Assembly: GCF_001522545.3 (NCBI RefSeq)
Contig: NC_031769.1
Location: 3,776,896-3,840,895 of the forward strand
Direction: 5' to 3'
Length of the DNA stretch: 64,000 bases
From: Parus major
Lineage: Eukaryota > Chordata > Aves > Passeriformes > Paridae
The position numbers and the translations under genes are program-made. Positions 48,169 through 59,875 of the stretch are shown here, piece by piece (position 1 is the stretch's first letter; the number at the start of each line of letters is the position of its first letter). Under the pieces are notes generated by a model that had not been told where the DNA came from, made no database searches, and saw only the letters and a list, made by a program, of their open reading frames with translations.

Positions 48169-48319
48169 GCGCACCGCGCTCGCGCAGCGTCGCCGGTGCG
48201 CGCTCCCGCGGCCCCCGTGAGGGGAGCGCTGCGCCCCCGCGCGGCCGGAGCGGGGAGAGGCGGCACCTGCCACCCCCACAGCCCTCTCGGGGACACCTGA
48301 CACCACCAAAGACACCCCC

Positions 48320-48790
48320 CGGCAGCCCCTCAGGACCACACAAGAGTTTGTGTATGCTGGGAAGTCTATGCCACATCCTCTCGAGTTGTGCGTGGGGCAG
48401 GGTGACGCCTGCCCGGTTCCTTCAGGTGACGTGTCACCCCGAAAGTGTGGCTGTCCTTGGGGTTGGGGGCACCCCACGGTCCTTGAGCACACCCCCAGGC
48501 CCACAGCAGGGTTCGTGTGTGGTGGGAGTACTGCACCTCCCGTAGGGTGGTACCTGGTCCCCTTCAGGTGTCACCTGACACCCCCAGAAGTGTCGCTGTC
48601 CATGGGTGGGGGACACCCCATTGTCCCTGAGCATCCCCAGGCCCACACCAGGGCTCATGTTGTGCGTGTGAGGCAGGGTGGCTCCTGTCCCCACCCAAGT
48701 GACATGTGTCAAAATGTCCTTGGGGTTGGGGACACCCCAATGTCCCTGAGCATCCCCAGCCCCACACCAGCACCACCCACGCCCTCTGTG
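48320..48790 (+). repeat. Degenerate tandem repeat, three units of about 120-180 bp, upstream of GARS1
   Basis: Each unit ends with a block like GGGACACCCCAATGTCCCTG followed by AGCATCCCCAGGCCCACA. The ends lie near 48500, 48642 and 48761. Within units, GTGTGGCTGTCC/GTGTCGCTGTCC and a GGCAGGGTG-type block also recur. Copies are diverged. Confidence 0.85.
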
Positions 48791-51550
48791 CTCAGTGTCC
48801 CCTCATCCCAGAGCCACAGCCCCATAGGTGTCCCGGCCTTGGGGCAGGGACTCACAGGAGCGAGGGGGACGGCGGGGGGCTGGGGGCAGCGTGTTTTTTT
48901 TCCAGTCAGCTGCAGTACTTGAGCTCCAAAGGCTTTGTAGCTTTTGGGCTGGGCGCTGTTTTGCTTTGCGCTGATCCACGGCCGTGCCTCGCTGCCCCGG
49001 GGCTGTGCAGGGTGGGTTTAGGGCCACGGGCAGGAGGCCAAGTCCTGCTTTCCCCAGTGTGGGGGGTCTTCCCTGGGAGCCAGGCCAAGCAAGCCCAGGT
49101 CAGGCAGAGGAGCTGTGATGAGCAAGAGAACTTCCCATCCCCGGGAGTTAAACCCTCTCTGGAAGAGAATCCAAACACCAGTTACATAAAACAAAATTTA
49201 AGGCAAATTTTTTAAAAAAAGCAATAATAATAATAATGCATTTCCCACACATGCTTTCCCCACTGCCCTCCTCCTCCTCACACTCTCTCCTTCTCCCCCT
49301 CCTACTCTCTGAGCCGGGAGCATCGGCACTGATGCAATGTTGGCGTAATTGGAGTATTCAGGCTGCTATTTTGTACCTGTCTGTTTATTTGAGAGACAGC
49401 CTCAACCTCCTAATGAACGCATCTGAATATTTATCTGCTGCTCCTGAATGGTGCATTTGTGTTTCAAATGCTTAACTGTTATTTTTATTTAGCTGCAAAT
49501 TGCTGTTTTTATTTCGCTGGCGTACCTGCTTGGAAATTGCTGTAGCATGAGGTTAATGCCAAGCTGTTTTCTATTTCTGATTTTTTTTTTTTTTTTTTAA
49601 TTAATCCTGTGCTGATAAAAGTGTAAGGACTGGCTCTGCAGTCCCCTTCTAGCTTGTCATGGAGTTAAGATGTGAAGATTGTGGAATCAGCCTCGGAAGG
49701 AACTGGCTCATGTGGAGGAATGAGGAATCCCAGCTAGCTGGGATGGTAGAGGAAACATGGTCAGAACCCTGGGAGATGGGAAACCCCAGTGACCAGGGGC
49801 AGCTCTGTTCTCCTATGCTACACTTAAAGTATCCATACCAAGTAGCAGCATTTCTCAAAAATCTCTTTTTCCTCCTCCTAGAAGGTTTCCTCCCCTCTTC
49901 AGTGGCAGAGGCTTGGTCCCCAGAGCAGCACACTGCAGGATGGAGATGGGCCAGATTGCTGCCTTGAGCCTTTTCCCCTGGATGAAATCCTGCCTTGCAC
50001 AGGGTGCTGACCCCAGCAACGCCTCTCTTTGGAAAAAACAAACATGCCTGGGACCAGTTCCAGCACTGTCACCAGCTGGTAAGGGGCAACCTCAACACAA
50101 GGGCCAAAAAGATCCCCTCCCTGCCCCATTCCCAGCTAACTGTGGATGCAGCACTTCACACAAAGGACTTCAAGAAGCATCTGGCTGAGAACACCTATGG
50201 AGCAAGACCTGTCCTTGTGAACAAATCCTTCATGATGTGTTTGTCTGCCCATGCTCTGGGCTGGCTCAAGGTTTGGGTTGTACAGTCAACTTGAACTTCT
50301 AAAGTTGTGTTGGGTTTGGGTTTTTTTAGATGAAAGAACAAAGCAATAAAAGAAGAGGAAAAAAGGGAAGGAAAAAGGAGTGTGAACACATTTTTGGAGC
50401 AAGGTTAGAGGTGAGTGAGTGGGGAGAACACAAGGAAACCCTGAATGGCCCTTTTGTCATGTTGCTGGTGAAGATGGAGAGCATTGATTTGGAATCCTTG
50501 GATTCCTGCTGGATCCTTGTTAAGTTGTGCAGGATGGCAGGAAAATCAGGCAGGGTTTTGCACCCAGCCATAGCTGACATGAGAGACCATGAGCAAACTG
50601 GATTCCCAGAACTGGGTCACATCTGGGGTTGGTTGAACCTCATCTCCAAGCTGATTTCAGTGGGAAGGGCTTTGTGCATCCAATGGAGGGCCTGTGGGCA
50701 CAAACCCACAGTGTGCCTGTGCCATCTCACCCCATACTCTGGGGTCTTGGGGTGCTGCCAGACTGTTCTGACCCACTCCATCAGAGATGATCTCTGTGTC
50801 TGGTCTGGTTTGCCAAGAGGACCCATTGCTAGCATCATCTTTGACACCCCTTGGGTGCTCCTGGGCACACCATCGCCCTGGCTGGCATCTCACAACTGCC
50901 CAGGGCCCAGCTTTCCCTCTCCTTTTAAATCTGATTACAGCTCTGCGCCTCTTTGCACTTGATAAGCATCATGGTGGGGGCTGTTTAAACATGTCCATGT
51001 TAGTTTTCTGCTCTGTACCCCTCAAAAAGACCCAAAGGGGCAGGATGGGATCTAGGAAGTGCATTACTCCATCCCCTTCTGGGGTGGCCTTTGAAAAGCC
51101 ATCTCCATTTCCTTCCCTGGGTATGAAATGGGACTGTTACCCCCAATGTAGAGGGGAGCTCCCAGCACAACAGGGGATATTTACTGCATGATGGAATTTA
51201 CAGGAAGATACAAAGGAAAGGGGGGTTCAGGCCTCGCCCCCCCTCCCTCCCTTTCAGGTTGCAGACTTCAAGGTGCAGAAACAGAGAGGTGTCAGCATCC
51301 CTGAAAGATCTGTGGTGTTAAAGGCATGCGAGAAGGAAGAGAAGAAACACGGCTGTGTCCCTCCCGCCGTTCTCCGTGGGGACCAGCAGCAGTGGGGGAG
51401 CAACGAGACCACAAAATGGGAGGCAGGAGGGAGCCTGCAGTCAATGTGAAGGGATGGAGGGGAGGGGAGAGCCCTGCTCCTGCCACAGGGTATTTCTTTT
51501 AATGGAGGGAAAGGAGGATAAACCCTTCGTAGAGGCATGAGGAGAGGAGA
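48791..51550. other. Intergenic, no gene recognised
   Basis: No protein family was recognised, despite a 210-codon open frame at 50330-50962. The segment 49310-49640 is repeat-free and AT-rich, with a long T run at 49579-49599, and is described among the findings. Confidence 0.5.
49310..49640. promoter_or_regulatory. Candidate conserved noncoding element
   Basis: Repeat-free AT-rich sequence with TAATTGGAG, TTTATTTAGCTGC, GATGCAATGTTGG and several TTAAT/ATTTA words, bounded by ordinary sequence. This composition is common in developmental enhancers. Without an alignment it remains a guess. Confidence 0.25.
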
Positions 51551-51599
51551 AGGTGCAGGAAGGGGAGAGGGAGAGAGCCACAGGCAGGAGTGCATGGCT

Positions 51600-52080
51600 G
51601 CTGGGATCGGCGCGGCTCCTCAGCTCGAAAACATTCACGCTCCACCGCATTTACGTCTCGGCGCATTTTCCAGGCAGATGCTCCAGCCCCGCTGGCAGAA
51701 TCCCCTCGGAACCCCCCAAACCCGAAGGCGATTCCCCCGCATGCAGAGGGATGGCGGGGGGTGTCGGAGGGGTCTGGGCTGTGTTCGGGGGGTTCTCTCG
51801 GCCGGGGCAGGGAGGACACCGGGTCCCGGTACCACTAGATGGCAGCGGCCCCGCTGCGATCCCGCTGCCGCCGCATCCCGGCCCCGGCGCGGGGCCTCCC
51901 GGCTCCCCGGCATCCCCGCTGCGCCCTGCGAGCAGCGCCCGGGACAGGCTTTCCGTGCCGGCATCCCTTGGAAAAACGAGGGGCACCCGAGCCAGAGGCT
52001 CTTTCGCAATGCGGGGCGACGGCGGGGACAGTCCTCAGAGGCTCCGACGCCTGCCCGAGACAAAATCCTCCCTTTCCCTT
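51600..52080. promoter_or_regulatory. CpG-rich island, unassigned
   Basis: CpG density and GC content rise sharply here, comparable with the GARS1 promoter. It contains the CTCF-like CCACTAGATGGC at 51832-51843. Open frames on both strands are long but overlap each other, and none resembles a known protein. It may be the promoter of an unrecognised transcript or a distal CpG island. Confidence 0.45.
51832..51843 (+). promoter_or_regulatory. Candidate CTCF core motif
   Basis: CCACTAGATGGC, followed by AGC, is a close match to the CTCF core, the T at position 9 being an accepted variant. It is the strongest of the CTCF-like motifs in the window. Confidence 0.5.
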
Positions 52081-54971
52081 CCCTCCTACCCGCGCTTTTG
52101 GTTTCCTTCTGTTTTTCTTTCCTTTTTTATTTTCCCCTGTCCCTCTCCAAAGGGCTGCCTGCTTTTCCCTAGCTCATTTCAAGCGTCAAGGGTTGCAAAA
52201 TCAGACAGATGCGCCCTCCGAACGCGGGCTGAGCAGCAGCAATGTGCACACACGGTCCAAGCTGATTTCCCTGCACTGGGGGATTTTTAGGCTGGCAGTA
52301 AACTAACCAGGGCCTGAGGCAGTCTAATAAATAGCTTTACCTGACTTTCCTCTACAGGGCTGCATTTTTTCAGCCTTTGAAATAGTGTGGCTGCATGCAG
52401 CCTGCTCCTAGGGCACAGGCCCCAGCTCCTGCCTTCCCCCAAGATAAAATGGTGAAATTCCTGCTCTTCATCCAAACCCATGGCACAGACCATGCAGATA
52501 ACCACGGGATAAATCCCTAGGCCCTGTTGTCATCTCTGTAGGGTCAAATTGGCTGCAACAGCCACCACTGCTCCTTTCGATGTGTCCCTGCTCCTGTGAG
52601 CCATTCCAAGGGTGGTGCTGCTGTGTCCCTGGGCTACCTGCAGGGAAGGATGTTCTGAGGGTCTATCTTCACGTGGAATTTCCATCTGCTTTACTGTCCT
52701 TACCCCTGTGCTGGATACGAAGAAATGGAATATTTGGTGTGAGTGTGTGGGAGACACTCTGGATGTTACTGAAACTCACCCCCTCCTGGGACAGGGTTTT
52801 TTTTAGACTGAAATAGGAAGCACAAACCTCACCCTGAGCTTCCTCTAGGGTTTGGTTCTTCCTAGAGGTTTCTCCTTACTGGAAATTTCTTTCCTGCACC
52901 TCTGGCCTGGATCCAGCCAAATTATTAAGCACAAGTTTAGCTTCAAACCAGCATTGCCACAGTGTCTTCTTGGGTGGGTTGGATTGTCTTGTTCCTCCTC
53001 ACCTTGGGAAAGCTCGTGCGTCTCCATGCTCCTGCTGTGATATGATGGCAGTAAGAAGCAGAAGTATCGGCTTGATTTGCTTGTGCACCAACCACAAAAC
53101 TGATCCTGTTTGTGTGCAGGAAGAGAGCTATCAAATCTGTGAGGACATGGGAATGCTGCATGTGAAGATTTGGGATCCCCAAGCATGAGCACCTGCAGCC
53201 CTGATGTCTACAGCTCAGCCCATCCTCATCCTCTCTGCTCTTCTCACCAGGGGACAGTCAGGTAATGCTTAAATTGCCAGTGAATGTTTGATACTGGCTG
53301 AAATGGCCAAGCAAAATCACAGCTGCTGTCACCAACAGGGACTCACAGATTTGCTTCTGTATCAATGACAAGCCACAACACCTGTTCTCCAGAGACTGGG
53401 ACCACCAAAAAGTCTGATCTGTTTGGTCACACCCTCCCAACAGCTTGGACCCTGATGATCTCCCAGGTCTGGGTGTGTAAGAGCTCTGATGGAAATTCAT
53501 TATGATTTCCTGACCCTTCCCCTGCTGTGAATTTAAATTCCTCAAACCCTAATGCAAGGAATTGAAGCACATATTGATTAAGGGCTTTTTATGGATGCCT
53601 GGCAGAGCATATTAAAAATTATTTAAAACTTGCATTCCAGTATTAATGACTCTTGTCTCCAGCACTTTGCAGCAATTCAGTCTTGACTTTTAATTGAAAA
53701 TCTTTAGTTAAGACAAATTCTTACAGCCAGAGAAGATTAAGTGGTCCTCCTCCAGGTATGTGCCATGGAGGGACGTTCAACCTCAAGGTTCCCAAGTGGC
53801 TGTGAAATTCTAAAAAGGAGTTTCTGTCCTTAGAGTGGGTGGGTGTGGGTTGTTCTCTGAGGAGCCAGGTCTTTGGGCTTCCTCTCTAGGTGCTGCAGAA
53901 TGGGTGTTTCACTGCCCCAGCACTCAAACCAATGACATGGGAAAGATTAATAACCTCCTTCAAAAGGGCAGTCACTGCAGCCACCTGCAGAGAAATGTGG
54001 CACCTCAGGGCTGGTGGTGCTCTTACATCCCATTTCCAACAACACTGGTGAATATCCACGAGCCAAACAAATCTGAGCCGATTACTGCTGCCACCAGGTC
54101 AAACACCTCATACCACCTCAGTCATGTTTTCTGCTGCCTCTGCATTTGATCCCAGGGGACTTCTTCCCAGTCATGAAGCTCGGGTCTGAAAGTTCACCTT
54201 AGCTTGAAAACACCCCCAGAGAGGATATGGAATTTTGTAGAAGGGACAGCAAGAGATGTCACCTTGGAACTGTCAGCACCTTGGTGGAGACAGCATTTAA
54301 TTTAATATTTGTTGGCTCTATGGTAGCTGACAAAGGAGCCAGGAGTCTGCATTGTGGTTTGGTGTAGGAAACCAAGACCTTGCATGTTATAGAGCCTTGT
54401 GTCAGTATTATCTTCCTGCTTCATGCCTGGACCCCTCAACAGGGCTTTGTCTTTGCATTCCCTTTGCCTCCAAGGAGAAGCAAGCCCTCAGTAAATGCAT
54501 CTCTGAATGTGCCTCCTCTGAAAGGAAATCAATATTTTCCATCCAGTCCCTGGTGGGACAGGATGTTGAACAGCAATCAGTGCCTTCACCCCCCTGCAAG
54601 GTCCCGGAGCCAGGGGAACTCCAAGACCACAGGGATTTCCAGGTCACATCAGCACAGGATAGGAGAGTCCCCCCGTGCATCAGAGGGGACTTCTGACCAC
54701 GACAGCAAGGAATCAGTACTGGCCACAACCTGTTATGACTCTGGTTTAAAAAAAACCTTCTTCTATCTGCTGATGGCATGTTAAATGACTGTTCATTTTT
54801 TTTTTTATGACTGCATGTAAAACATGACCCAGCTGGGACCCCAAGTGCTTCTCTCCACCATGAGTGGCTTTCCTATAAGTCTCATCAAAGCCACCTGTCA
54901 CCAGACACTACCCCAGGGACTGAGTTGTCCTTTCAGCCCATTGCATGTGCAGTACAGCTCTGCTTCTTATG
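52081..54971. other. Intergenic, no gene recognised
   Basis: No repeat landmark or protein family was recognised. An AT-rich segment at about 53580-53720 resembles a conserved noncoding element in composition only. Confidence 0.5.
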
Positions 54972-55045
54972 CATGGGGGAGTTGAAACTGGATGATCTTT
55001 ATGGTCCTTACCAACCCAAACCACCCTGTGACTCTGTGATTTACA
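54972..55045 (+). mobile_element. CR1 LINE 3' tail
   Basis: GTTGAAACTGGATGATC, GGTCCTTACCAACCCAAACC and CCTGTGACTCTGTGATTT match the CR1 3' terminus. Confidence 0.8.
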
Positions 55046-58000
55046 CCCTGAGAGGAGTCACAACCAACAGCACCATGCAGGTGGTGAATAACCATTACCC
55101 CAAAGGATATAAAGAGAAAAATATTTTGCAATATGCTGTAAGTTTTTTCCTTAAATATTCATTCTGTTCCTTCTCTTGTTTTAGTTTCTTGATGCCTTCC
55201 TTGTCCCACCCATCCTGAAGAGATAGAAATAAGCAGGGCTGTACTTTCACATCCAAAGAAGGTCCATGCCTCCTTTTCTCCTAGGTGGTAAAAGTGCTGC
55301 TCCATAACTGACTGTGCCACTGTGGTGTTTTACAGGGTAATGGAGTCTACTCATGTTTCCAAGGATTTTTATTGTTCTTGTTGCTGATTTTTCCTTGTGA
55401 GTCATGCAGTTATTGGCTTGATTCTCTGGATCAAGTGCTTGGCTGGAAACCATGGGGTTCATCAGACTGCAAGCAACCCATATTTGCTCCTGTGATGTCC
55501 AGGAGTTAAAAATCATGAGTTAACCAAGCTGAGGCATCCTCCAGGCCCAATGTCCACATATCGTCATATTTTTTTCATATTTTTAACCAATAAAAGGAAC
55601 TATAAACTCCAAGGATAGTCAGGGGTGCATCACCTATGCCTTGACTATCTTAAGGAGTGTGTTTGATGCTGTAGGTGGGTCTATGAAGAGGACCTTGCCA
55701 AAGACCACCCCGACTTTCCACATTGTGGTGTTTTGTGCACATGGAGTGAACTGCACGTAGCCCTCGTGAAAAAGTCCATCAAATAACCAGCACATCCTTC
55801 TCCCCAGCCTCCAGTGCCCACAGACGACAATGGCGTTACCAAAGGACTTGCAGCAGGCAGTGAGTTATGATTAAAGTGGTGGTTATTTATAATAAACGGA
55901 GCATTCAGATGGAAAAGTCCAGTTAACTCTCCTAATTGTGCCCTGGGGTGGCTGTGTGCTCAGGGACACCCTCCCCTCGCTGTTGTACCACAGCACTGTA
56001 CATCCTCTTCCAAAATCACGATGAAGTGACTTTGGTTTTGCTTTGAGGCAAAGGTTTTGTTGTTCAAGGAGCAAGCAAGACTCTGGCCTCTTCCCATACC
56101 CCTTCCATTTTTTGGTTGTTTGTTTTCTTGTTTTGGTTTTTGGGTTTTTTTTTATTTGAATGGAAGGCTGGAATTGCTTTTCTACACACAAAATGAGGAT
56201 GCTGGTGGAAAGCTTTGCAGAGATGGTACATTTTATGTGCAAGCAGTCCCTCAAAAACCCAGGCCAAGGTGCTTATTTACTTATCCCTCAAGGGCTCAGC
56301 AGCAGGAGGTGGTAGCTGGGATGGAAATTACCTGCCAGTGACGGAGCACTTGGAGGATGCCACAGCTAAAGCTGGAGAAAACCCACACACCACCATGTGA
56401 TGCTTTCACCCTGGGGATTTTGAGGGTTTTATGCAAAGTCTGATGTGTTTCCTGAGTGGAGACACAGCTCCATTGCTATAATATTAGGCTTCTTCAAAAC
56501 TGAGACCTACACACACAAGGATCTCACCTTCCCATGAAAACACTCTAACCCAGACACTCCTCACCACTTAGGGCAGCTCAGAAGACAGAAGTGAAGTGTT
56601 GTAACTCGAACTCATCTCTAATTATCTGGAATTTGTTCACACTAAATCACACAGAGTGAAATGTCCTACAAGCATAGTCCATAATTCATGACTCTGTTGA
56701 TTTCTCTCCTAGGCTACAGTGACATCAGTAAATAACAAAAGACTGTCCTGTCAAAAAAATCAAGGGGGATATTTCTGAGGAACTGGGAAAATGCTCTCCA
56801 AGGGACATGAAAAGTGCAGCAGCCTGCCATCACCCTGTGAGAAAAATAGAGTGAAAGCACATGAGATTTAACTCATTAAAAATGTGGGTTTGATGCAGAT
56901 TTTTGTTTTTATATTGTAGCATCTGGAGTTTCCAATGAGTGTGACCACATCCTCTTTGGATTCAGCGAGCCTTTAAGAGTGAACCACAAAGGAAGCACAG
57001 AAATTACTTATTTAGGGACAAAGAAAAGCTTTTGTTTTCTGTTATTTTACACAATGCCATTCTGACAGAACCCTGCTTATTCTGGGACCTGTGTTATGGC
57101 AGCAGATCCTCCTTGTTCCAAGGGACATATCCCAGTCTTCCATCTTTAGGAAATATTCCATTCCCCTGCCTTTAAAACAAGGTAATAATATTTCCCTAAC
57201 ACAATAATATTGTGTTTTTATACTTCCACGGCATCTGAATAATGTGGCAGAACAAGAACCAGACCTCACCTGCTTTTTTTTCTCTTCAAGCTAGTGACAG
57301 ACCACATCAGGGCATCCTTGATTTTCCATCTCTCAGCCTCCAGCAGCACCTGTCAGCAGCCCATCTGTTGGAGAGAAAACCCATTTGGCTCTGCTCTGTA
57401 GTTATTTAAGGAGAGGGACGACAAATGCTTACATCATTCAGGAGCCTAAGTCCTGGGGGAAACCATCAGGTTTTGATTTTTAAAACACACCAAACTTGAG
57501 CATTGCCCGGTGGCACAAAGCTGGTGGGATAGGAATGTGCTCCCATGTTGCCATGGCCGTGTTTTTCCCCACAGCTTCGCTTCCCACGTTCCGTGTTCAG
57601 CAGTGGCCTGTAGGGACAGTGGCCCTTGGAAGTCTCTCCCCTCGAGACAGGGGTGGAGATGAACACCAAAGTCATTGGGCCAGACAGTCAAGAGGAAGCA
57701 TCACCAGCAGGATCAGCAGCTTTTTTCCTAGAGGATGATGAATCAAAGCCAGCCAGCTCCTGGCTGCTGCCCTGGTGTCCAGTCCAGGAAAAGAGGATTG
57801 GTGGCGGCTGGGTTGGGCCATGAATGTGGGAGGATCTCTGAAGGAGGGAGAGCCTTGAAAGCAGGCAAGTGAAGCTCAGAGGGATGTGCTGAACTCACTC
57901 TAGACTGGGTGGGGCAGAAAACCAAAACATGAATCAGCTCCTGAGCCCTGGAAAGAGGCTGGTCTTGGCCATTTGCAGTTGGCTGCCACTGACTCTTCTC

Positions 58001-59569
58001 ATTGCCAGTCTGTCCAGCACAAGCTGGACAGGATGTGCCTGGTGAAGGGCCTGCTGAAGGGGATGAAATCACCGTTCTGAGGCTGCCTGAAACTTCCTAC
58101 ACCCCTTTGTGGAGTGGGAGGGCCACTGATCATTTCTCAGGTGTCTCCCCATCTCCCAGCTATCCACCCTCCTGGGAAGGGTAGGGCAGCTGAAGTGTGT
58201 GCTTGGTTAGTAAAGGAAGATGGACCATTGTACTGATAGCTGCTTTTCCCCTGAAAGATAGAAGAGTATAAAGGGCTGGAGCAATGAACCACAGTTCAGG
58301 AGAACCAAAACCACCATGGGCTTCTGTGGCTCTGCGGGAAGCAGGAAGGATGAATCAGGAAGCAGGACAACCTGCTCGATCATGGGGTGGGGAGACACCA
58401 GATGGAGATGGACCAGTGGAGAGGTGGCCTGGAGGGACAGAGAGCTGAATCCATGAAAGCCAGGAAGCTCTGCCTGGCCCCCAGTGGGAACCCAGAGAAC
58501 ATCAAGGAACAAGATCTTCCTGCAAGTCCTGTCCTATTTCTCCACAGGGGCTGACCTACCCTTTGCTCAGACCTACCAGCTCAGCCTCATTTTCCTTTGT
58601 GTAGGTGAGTTGGGTTGCTCAGGAGTCCAGAATGTGGGATGTTCTTCCAGTGAGTTTCATAGGAAGGAGCTCAAACCAGGGCAGTCCTGCCCTGATTATG
58701 AGCAGAGAGCTTGTAGGTTACAAAGAGTGGGGAAATACGGCCACAGGTCAGGAAAGGTTGGGTGAGTATCCAGCAGAAAAAGGCAAACTTAAGACAGTTT
58801 GCATGAAATGCCAGAGATATTTTGAGATTTGGAGCACAGGGAGCAGAAAGATGAGTAAAGAATTTGGGGAAGATGAGCCTGGGCCAGCTGCAGAGCATCC
58901 CAGCAGGGAGGTTAGAGGAGCAGCAGAGAGATCTTATGGTAGGTAATCTTTCAAACAGTGCAAAGTCTTTAGAAACAATGAAACAGTCACTTTATATCAG
59001 GTTAAGTATCTGGTTCTTGTAGCCCTGATGTTTACATCTGGCCCTAAAACTCAAATTACTGCAGTGTCTGATGTTGATGGCTTTAGGTGTCTTGAAAATC
59101 TCACATATCTTCTACAGTATAATTGGTCTAAAACATGTTTTCCTTGTTTTTCTGGTGCCAGGGCCAGTCAACGGTCCAAGTTTTGTAACCTGCTTGTTTA
59201 CACTGCTTCAAGCAAACCCAGAGTCAAGCCTCTGGATGTTGTGGTGCCACATTCTTCCTTCAGTCTTTTTTTTTTTCCTGCCTTTTCCACCCCATCCCTG
59301 ACAGGGGAAGCACTGTTCTTTCCGTGCTCCTTGGTTCTGTGTTCAAAGCAGTTACAGAAAAAGTGACAATTAGGAAAGAAAGAACCTTCAGTATCTGCTT
59401 TGGCAGGCACAACACATCCCACTGCTGAGCTGCAGCAAGGCAAAGCAGCTGCCTGCCTGGGTCAGATGGAGATTTTAGTGCCTTGTATTGTGGGATCTCC
59501 CCAGAGAGCCTGGTGCTCTGCCACGCTGCAGAGGCAGTGAAAAGCCAATATTAAAGTCAAGCAATGCAC
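55046..59569. other. Intergenic, no gene recognised
   Basis: No protein family was recognised. A TATAAA at 58267 with an ATG in a strong context at 58317 is noted among the findings. Otherwise the stretch holds scattered short frames and a T-rich run near 56110-56160. Confidence 0.5.
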
Positions 59570-59625
59570 GTTTATAGCAGTCCTGCACGGAGCAGGGAGC
59601 TGGACTTGTTGATCCTGGTTATTTT
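59570..59625 (+). mobile_element. Short CR1-like fragment
   Basis: GCAGTCCTGCACGGAGCAGG, then GAGCTGGACTTGTTGATCC, resembles the CR1 3' UTR. The match stops before the next CR1 copy. Confidence 0.45.
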
Positions 59626-59639
59626 TCACTTTTTATTTT

Positions 59640-59875
59640 TCACAGTTTTAGGGTGGTGAGGACCTGGCACAGGGTGCCCAGAGAAGCTGTGGCTGCCCCA
59701 TGATCCCTGAAAGTGTCCAAGGCCAGGCTGGACAGGGCTTGGAGCACCCTGGGATAGTGGAAGGTGTCCCTGGCCATGGCAGGGATCTGGAACACAAAGG
59801 TCTTTGAGGTCCTTCCAACCTAAACTATTCTATGATCCTTCTGGGACCCTTCCAACCAGAGATACTCTATGATTT
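59640..59875 (+). mobile_element. CR1 LINE 3' fragment
   Basis: TAGGGTGGTGAGGACCTGGC, GTGCCCAGAGAAGCTGTGGC, CCAGGCTGGACAGGGCTTGG, GGTGTCCCTGGCCATGGCAG and CCTAAACTATTCTATGATCC: the complete CR1 3' end. A second ATACTCTATGAT follows, as if the tail were partly duplicated. Confidence 0.92.

Noticed and set aside
48015..48296. Longer GARS1 N-terminus from an in-frame ATG at 48296
   Set aside because: The frame is open, but it would read through the likely promoter and the triplet run. The ATG at 48014 gives the expected presequence.
50330..50962. 210-codon open frame on the plus strand
   Set aside because: No family resemblance, no Kozak-supported start, no neighbouring exons. It is likely chance.
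51553..52306. Overlapping 155-245 codon frames in the orphan CpG island
   Set aside because: Three frames are open together because of base composition. None has a recognisable motif.
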